Part shown: positions 5,984 through 9,929 of the stretch, in pieces
How positions within the stretch are numbered: the first letter of the stretch is position 1
How the letters are laid out: every line of letters starts with the position of its first letter
Assembly: GCA_002321855.1 (NCBI GenBank)
Contig: DCMX01000245.1
Coordinates: forward strand, 1,128 to 11,056
From: Fidelibacterota bacterium UBA1611
GTDB lineage: Bacteria > Fidelibacterota > Marinisomatia > Marinisomatales > UBA1611
DNA: 9,929 bases
Reading direction: 5' to 3'
Position numbers and translations under genes: made by a program
The notes under the pieces: generated by a model
What the model was told of the DNA's origin: nothing
Seen by the model: the letters and a program-made list of their open reading frames with translations, nothing else
The model's database searches: none

Positions 5984-6637
5984 ATGAAACAGTTAACGTT
6001 ATCAACTACCATCATAATATTCTTTATAATGATGATAGGGTGTGGAAAAACAAAGGGAAATAAAATGGATGAGGAAAATTCTGGTAAATCGGAATCAAAA
6101 ACCAATGATCCTGAAAAAGAAATAACTGTCATCTCGACAAAATTTGGAGATATCAGCCTGGAGTTCTTTGATGAATTAGCTCCGAAGCATGTGGAGAGTT
6201 TTAAACTGCATGCCCAGAATGATTACTATAACGGCACCATTTTTCACCGGGTCATCCCTGGCTTTATGATACAGGGCGGGGATCCGTTGACCCGCTCTAA
6301 AGATAGGAGCCGTCATGGTACCGGAGGGAATGCTGCCAAGTATTTTGGTGTTGGGAGGGAATCTGAACCAAATACATGGGACCTTCCGGCCGAGTTTAGT
6401 AGCCGCACCCACAGCCGTGGCATTTTGTCTATGGCTCGTTCTCAGGATCCAGACAGTGGGGGAAGTCAGTTCTTCATATGTGTTGCAGATGCCCCTTTTC
6501 TGAATGGTCAGTATACGGTATTTGGCAGAGTGATCGAAGGTATGGATGTGGTCGATCAGATCGTGGATGCACCAAGGGACCAGCGTGATAATCCGAACGA
6601 CCGTATCGAAATGGAAGTCAGGATAGAGAAAAGATAG
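5984..6637 (+). CDS. Lipoprotein cyclophilin-type peptidyl-prolyl cis-trans isomerase
   Basis: The 217-residue protein has a signal sequence ending in the lipobox M-I-G-C, with Cys20 as the lipid-carrying residue. A polar Lys/Glu/Asn-rich spacer to about residue 45 follows, then a complete cyclophilin domain. The active-site block F87-H-R89-V-I-P-G-F94-M-I-Q97-G-G-D-P holds the catalytic Arg and the substrate-binding Phe and Gln. M140-A-R-S is followed by G-S-Q-F-F at 150-154, and the closing strand is L-N-G-Q-Y-T-V-F-G-R-V. The tether implies isomerisation of prolyl bonds in proteins at the periplasmic face of a membrane. A loop of about 30 residues (102-133, rich in Arg, Gly and Ser) separates the active-site block from the next core strand. 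It starts five bases after pyrE, with a weak GGGAG 12 bases upstream, so it is probably co-transcribed with pyrF-pyrE, and it is followed after three bases by the patatin gene. Confidence 0.93.
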   Translation: MKQLTLSTTIIIFFIMMIGCGKTKGNKMDEENSGKSESKTNDPEKEITVISTKFGDISLEFFDELAPKHVESFKLHAQNDYYNGTIFHRVIPGFMIQGGDPLTRSKDRSRHGTGGNAAKYFGVGRESEPNTWDLPAEFSSRTHSRGILSMARSQDPDSGGSQFFICVADAPFLNGQYTVFGRVIEGMDVVDQIVDAPRDQRDNPNDRIEMEVRIEKR

Positions 6638-6640
6638 CTA

Positions 6641-7543
6641 ATGAGTGAACCTTATCTGGGGCTGGCTTTAGGGGGTGGTGGTGCTAGGGGTGCGTCGCAT
6701 ATTGGTGTTCTCCAAGTATTTTACGATGCTGGAGTAAAGATCGACCGTATTTCAGGTACCAGTGCCGGTTCACTGGTGGGGGCAATGTATGCGGCAACAT
6801 TGGACCCATATTGGATAGAAGAACGTTTTCGGGAATTTATGCAGCATGATCTATTCAAGTTATTCTATTCTGGGAAACTACTTGATGGTCGCAATCCGGA
6901 AACAATGCTGGAAAAGATAACCAAAAAGATAAATGAACACTACATGATCACGATAGGACTTAACCGGTCATATATCGTCAGTCGAGAGGTATTGGACACT
7001 GCTTTGGATTTCTTATTGCCTGTTAAGACCTTTGAAGAGCTCAAGGTCCCATTGAAGATCTCTACAACAGACATTCAGGATGGATCTGACCATATTCATG
7101 CAACTGGTGATCTCCATGAAGCAGTACTACGTAGCTCATCGATCCCAGGATTTTTCGAGGCAATCCGTGATAAAAACAGCATTTTTGTTGATGGGGGTGT
7201 GACCATGCCCATTCCTGTTCCCCTATTAAAGGATGAGTGTCAGCTGGTAGTAGCGGTAGATGTGACCAATTATGAATTTGATATACTTGATGATCCCAAT
7301 ATGGTTGAAATAATCAGGAGGTCGGATATAATCACTTCCTTAATGCTAAGGGATCGAATGGCGAATGATGCTGATATTTTGATTCAGCCCGATGTACTTG
7401 GCTTGCACTGGTCAGACTTTGGAAAATTCGATGATCTTCTTAAAAATGGACGCAAGGCAGCTTCCGAGTGTTTAGATACCTTATTATCTCGAATTGAACG
7501 AGATAACAACGTGTTGTACCAGTTGAAACAATGGTTAGGTTAA
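6641..7543 (+). CDS. Patatin-like phospholipase / acyl hydrolase
   Basis: The 300-residue protein carries all three signatures of bacterial patatin-like hydrolases. They are the oxyanion-hole loop G-G-G-G-A-R-G (11-17), the nucleophile elbow G39-T-S41-A-G-S with Ser41 as catalytic residue, and D184-G-G with Asp184 completing the Ser-Asp dyad. Family members cleave acyl esters of phospholipids or other lipids. The domain occupies about residues 4-205, and the remaining hundred residues are mostly helical with R-S-D and R-D-R segments, as in the RssA/YchK-like group. There is no signal peptide or membrane segment, so it is likely cytoplasmic or peripheral at the inner membrane. It starts three bases after the cyclophilin stop, which makes co-transcription very likely. 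The natural lipid substrate cannot be deduced. A small soluble patatin next to envelope-folding genes could serve phospholipid turnover, but that is inference. Confidence 0.93.
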   Translation: MSEPYLGLALGGGGARGASHIGVLQVFYDAGVKIDRISGTSAGSLVGAMYAATLDPYWIEERFREFMQHDLFKLFYSGKLLDGRNPETMLEKITKKINEHYMITIGLNRSYIVSREVLDTALDFLLPVKTFEELKVPLKISTTDIQDGSDHIHATGDLHEAVLRSSSIPGFFEAIRDKNSIFVDGGVTMPIPVPLLKDECQLVVAVDVTNYEFDILDDPNMVEIIRRSDIITSLMLRDRMANDADILIQPDVLGLHWSDFGKFDDLLKNGRKAASECLDTLLSRIERDNNVLYQLKQWLG

Positions 7544-7588
7544 TTTATTGATCATGTAATTTCACAGCTTGTCTGTATTTACAAAAAG

Positions 7589-9559
7589 ATGATAAAAAGA
7601 TCTTGTAGAATCATTTTGATATTATCCGGTCTTGCCTGGTGCCAGATCGATAATCCCGTATCCATTTCGGTGGAAACGGATAGCATCGCACGCGCTGGAG
7701 AGGTGGTACAGGTCCGTGTTAAGGCTACCATGGATGAAGAATGGAAGATCTATTCTATTTATAGGATCAGTGAGGGACCATTGCCAACAGAGATCAGTGT
7801 TGGTGGAACCGCTGTAGGTGTTGTTGCATCGGTTATAGAACCGGAACCTGTCCATACCTTTGATCCCGGATTTGAGACCGATACATATTATCATAGTGGG
7901 AATATCCAGTTTCTGGTCCCCGTAAGGTTAAAGCGGGATCTTGAGCCTGGAAACTATGATATTGTTGCTGATATATTTTTTCAGGTCTGCAATGCACGAT
8001 TATGTTACCCTCCGATGACCAAATCAGATACCGTCAATATAATCATAGAGTCTGGTACACCACGTTCCGATAGAATGTCTTTTACAGCTGCAAATGTTAC
8101 ATCATCTGATAAGAACCCTTCTAACTTATCCGGCGTACATTCTCTCTTGGGCCTTCTTTTATTGGCTATCGGGGGCGCTGTGTTGAGCTGGGTCATGCCC
8201 TGTGTGTATCCCATGGTGCCCATCATTATCTCATTTTTTGGAAAACTTTCGGATGAAAAACAAATTGGACGTGGTACGGTAGCAACAATGTACGGAATAG
8301 GAATTTCTGGGACGTTTGTAGTGATCGGCCTGGTGGTGGGACTACTTTCCTGGGGGGTCAATGATGTTGCCACCCAAACCAGATATGCCAATATTGGTAA
8401 TTTTATTGCCACAAATGCTTGGGTCAACCTTGTATTTGGTATTCTATTCATTTTTTTTGCTCTATGGATGTTCGGTATCATAAATGTTAATGTTGCCGGG
8501 CGGCTATTGAACAAAACTGATCAGGCGGGACAGTCAGCGAAAAGCGCTTATCTTGGTTCCCTTTTGTTAGGGGTTGCTTTTGCTATTACAAGTTTCAGCT
8601 GTACCGTACCTGTTGTTGGGAGTCTCCTGGTTGTTGCTGCTTCAGGTACCGCCTCCGGACTGTTCACAAGTCTGTATGGTATGACCATTTATGGGGTGGT
8701 GTTTGCCGCACCATTTGTTGCACTTTCATTCTTTCCCACAGCTCTGAAGCGTTTGCCACGCTCTGGTGAATGGATGGAGACATTGAAAATTGTCTTTGGG
8801 TTCATTGAGCTCGCTGCAGCGGTCAAATTTTTATGGGTCACCGATCTCGAGTGGAAGATAAATTTGTTGCCTAGAAATGTAGTGCTCACTCTTTTCATTC
8901 TGATCAGTATCGCGCAGGTAGTTTACCTCCTGGGTTTATATACGGTCGGGCCAAGTCAAAGAAAACAGCCCTTACGAATAGGCAGAGGCCGTTTATTTGG
9001 GATAGTCCTTACCGTATTAGTTATGTTGCCAATAGGTCTTTCCCTTTTGTCCGCTCCCACATATCATTATGCTAACTTGCCACGCTTCGTGGATGAGGTC
9101 ATTGAGGCTTTGGTGCCGCCACCGCCAACAGAGGATGCGATCGCTAAGAAAGAAGGGTGGTTCGTAGATGATTATTTTGGTGCCTTGGCTAAAGCGAAGG
9201 AAGAAGGCAAACCATTATTCATTGATTTTACCGGGGTATATTGTGCCAACTGTCGGGTGATGGAACGGCGTGTGTTCCCCACCAAGCCTGTGAAAGAACA
9301 ATTTGATAAAATGATCCTGGCAAGGCTCTATGTAGATAAAAAGGATTCGCTGAGTAAGGCCTTTGCCCAGTTGCAGTTCGAACGCTATCAGCAGGCCACT
9401 CAACCTTACTATGTAATGTTAGATCCATCTGATGAATCAACATTGATTGACACAGGAGGCTATATTCCAAATGGTTTTGCGGATTTTCTAATAAGTGGTA
9501 TGACAGAATATGATAACCGCCATGACCTGTTTTACTTTGATCATAATGTAAATAACTGA
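7589..9559 (+). CDS. dsbD: Thiol:disulphide interchange protein DsbD
   Basis: DsbD moves electrons from cytoplasmic thioredoxin across the inner membrane to periplasmic partners. All three modules are present in 656 residues. After a signal peptide (about 1-18) comes the periplasmic alpha domain with its cysteine pair C134-x4-C139 in C-N-A-R-L-C-Y-P-P. The CcdA-like membrane domain runs from about 184 to 488, with several hydrophobic segments and the two redox cysteines C205 (in M-P-C-V-Y-P-M-V-P) and C338 (in F-S-C-T-V-P). The C-terminal gamma thioredoxin domain, from about 522, has D-F-T-G-V-Y-C552-A-N-C555 and the cis-proline P606. All six functional cysteines are therefore retained. The start ATG has no Shine-Dalgarno and lies 45 bases after the patatin gene. 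The following TlpA-like lipoprotein gene is a natural candidate for a reduced partner. The N-terminal Cys18 is preceded by Trp, which argues against a lipobox. Confidence 0.95.
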   Translation: MIKRSCRIILILSGLAWCQIDNPVSISVETDSIARAGEVVQVRVKATMDEEWKIYSIYRISEGPLPTEISVGGTAVGVVASVIEPEPVHTFDPGFETDTYYHSGNIQFLVPVRLKRDLEPGNYDIVADIFFQVCNARLCYPPMTKSDTVNIIIESGTPRSDRMSFTAANVTSSDKNPSNLSGVHSLLGLLLLAIGGAVLSWVMPCVYPMVPIIISFFGKLSDEKQIGRGTVATMYGIGISGTFVVIGLVVGLLSWGVNDVATQTRYANIGNFIATNAWVNLVFGILFIFFALWMFGIINVNVAGRLLNKTDQAGQSAKSAYLGSLLLGVAFAITSFSCTVPVVGSLLVVAASGTASGLFTSLYGMTIYGVVFAAPFVALSFFPTALKRLPRSGEWMETLKIVFGFIELAAAVKFLWVTDLEWKINLLPRNVVLTLFILISIAQVVYLLGLYTVGPSQRKQPLRIGRGRLFGIVLTVLVMLPIGLSLLSAPTYHYANLPRFVDEVIEALVPPPPTEDAIAKKEGWFVDDYFGALAKAKEEGKPLFIDFTGVYCANCRVMERRVFPTKPVKEQFDKMILARLYVDKKDSLSKAFAQLQFERYQQATQPYYVMLDPSDESTLIDTGGYIPNGFADFLISGMTEYDNRHDLFYFDHNVNN

Positions 9560-9621
9560 AAGTGTTAGATCAATGATGATAAAAAAATATGAATATTAAT
9601 TTTAACTTTAAACTATATATC

Positions 9622-9929
9622 ATGCAGAAGATATTATTAATTGTAATACCTATAATAATTTTTGGATGTGGTAAAGGCAGTGCACAGGCGGAACTGAAAA
9701 AGAAGACTGTTGCTAAAAAAGCCATAAAGAACGACCGGCCGGAAAATGCTGTCAAAGCGCCTGATTTTTCTCTGGTTGATCTTTCCGGAGATCCAGTGAC
9801 ATTAAAAGATCTGGAAGGTAGTGTGGTACTATTGACTTTCTGGGGTACGTGGTGTGGCCCATGCCGGCGAGAGATCCCCGATCTCATTAAACTATATGAT
9901 AAGTATAATACAGATGGTCTTGAGATAGT
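9622..9929 (+). CDS. TlpA-like thioredoxin lipoprotein, cut by the window end
   Basis: The frame is open from the ATG at 9622 to the window edge, giving the first 102 residues. A hydrophobic signal (I-L-L-I-V-I-P-I-I-I) leads to the lipobox I-F-G-C with Cys16. After a Lys/Ala-rich spacer comes the TlpA/ResA-type entry A-P-D-F-S-L-V-D-L-S-G (46-56), then F-W-G-T-W-C78-G-P-C81-R-R-E-I-P, an intact redox site. Such proteins reduce disulphides in the periplasm, for example during cytochrome c maturation or rescue of oxidised proteins, and are themselves reduced by DsbD or CcdA, which fits the dsbD gene 62 bases upstream. An in-frame ATG at 9589 would add eleven residues. I prefer 9622 because it gives a more ordinary signal peptide, but neither start has a Shine-Dalgarno motif. 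The C-terminal part, including the cis-proline, lies outside the window. Confidence 0.9.
   Translation, partial: MQKILLIVIPIIIFGCGKGSAQAELKKKTVAKKAIKNDRPENAVKAPDFSLVDLSGDPVTLKDLEGSVVLLTFWGTWCGPCRREIPDLIKLYDKYNTDGLEI

Noticed and set aside
8005..8514. A 169-codon open frame on the minus strand
   Set aside because: It lies wholly inside dsbD, opposite a well-conserved membrane region. Its translation shows no domain or signal, and the dsbD frame explains the open reading.
9570..9887. A 105-codon open frame on the minus strand at the window end
   Set aside because: It is antisense to the TlpA-like gene, whose lipobox and CGPC motif show that the plus strand is coding here. The minus frame has no recognisable features.
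1..9929. Mobile elements, CRISPR arrays, tRNA or rRNA genes, phage or defence genes
   Set aside because: I looked for regular spaced repeats, transposase motifs, terminal inverted repeats and cloverleaf-like segments and saw none. The spacers are all under 260 bases and the genes have ordinary housekeeping or envelope motifs.

Overview
The window is bacterial chromosome: a gene-dense, moderately AT-rich stretch with ordinary housekeeping genes and no sign of a mobile element, CRISPR array, rRNA or tRNA. Four of the ten genes are predicted lipoproteins with a typical lipobox (a fifth has a weaker one). There is also a DsbD-type electron transporter and a signal-peptide thioredoxin-like protein, so the organism has an outer envelope with a periplasm (Gram-negative type). 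Almost no start codon is preceded by a Shine-Dalgarno motif, which is a known trait of the Bacteroidetes and, more loosely, the FCB group. My best guess is an uncultured FCB lineage, for example Marinimicrobia (SAR406) or a relative; this is inference, not proof.

Layout. Positions 1-3743 carry four rightward genes: an unrecognised coiled-coil lipoprotein (6-890), a secreted TlpA-like thioredoxin-fold protein whose CxxC has become SxxC (996-1487), and two tandem LPP20-family lipoproteins (1724-2281 and 2397-3743). The second of these has a large C-terminal extension. A possible stem plus T-tract structure lies between the two LPP20 genes. A leftward GNAT acetyltransferase (3753-4370) converges on the second LPP20 gene with a 9-base gap. 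A 254-base divergent spacer (4371-4624) contains an unusual chain of palindromes and an 11-base direct repeat.

From 4625 to the end all genes run rightward and are tightly packed at first: pyrF and pyrE (overlap 8 bases), a lipoprotein cyclophilin (gap 5), a patatin-like hydrolase (gap 3), a full-length DsbD (gap 45), and the first 102 codons of a TlpA-like lipoprotein with an intact CGPC (gap 62). This looks like one transcription unit, or two nested ones, joining late pyrimidine biosynthesis to envelope protein folding and reduction.

How the genes may work together: PyrE attaches orotate to PRPP and PyrF decarboxylates the product to UMP. DsbD would carry cytoplasmic thiol electrons across the inner membrane and reduce periplasmic thioredoxin-fold lipoproteins, of which the adjacent TlpA-like gene is the obvious candidate. 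The anchored cyclophilin fits the same folding compartment. No clearly new biological system is evident. The most unusual features are the SxxC thioredoxin, the palindrome chain upstream of the acetyltransferase, the PyrE that seems to lack its C-terminal cysteine pair, and a strong excess of the tetranucleotide GATC.
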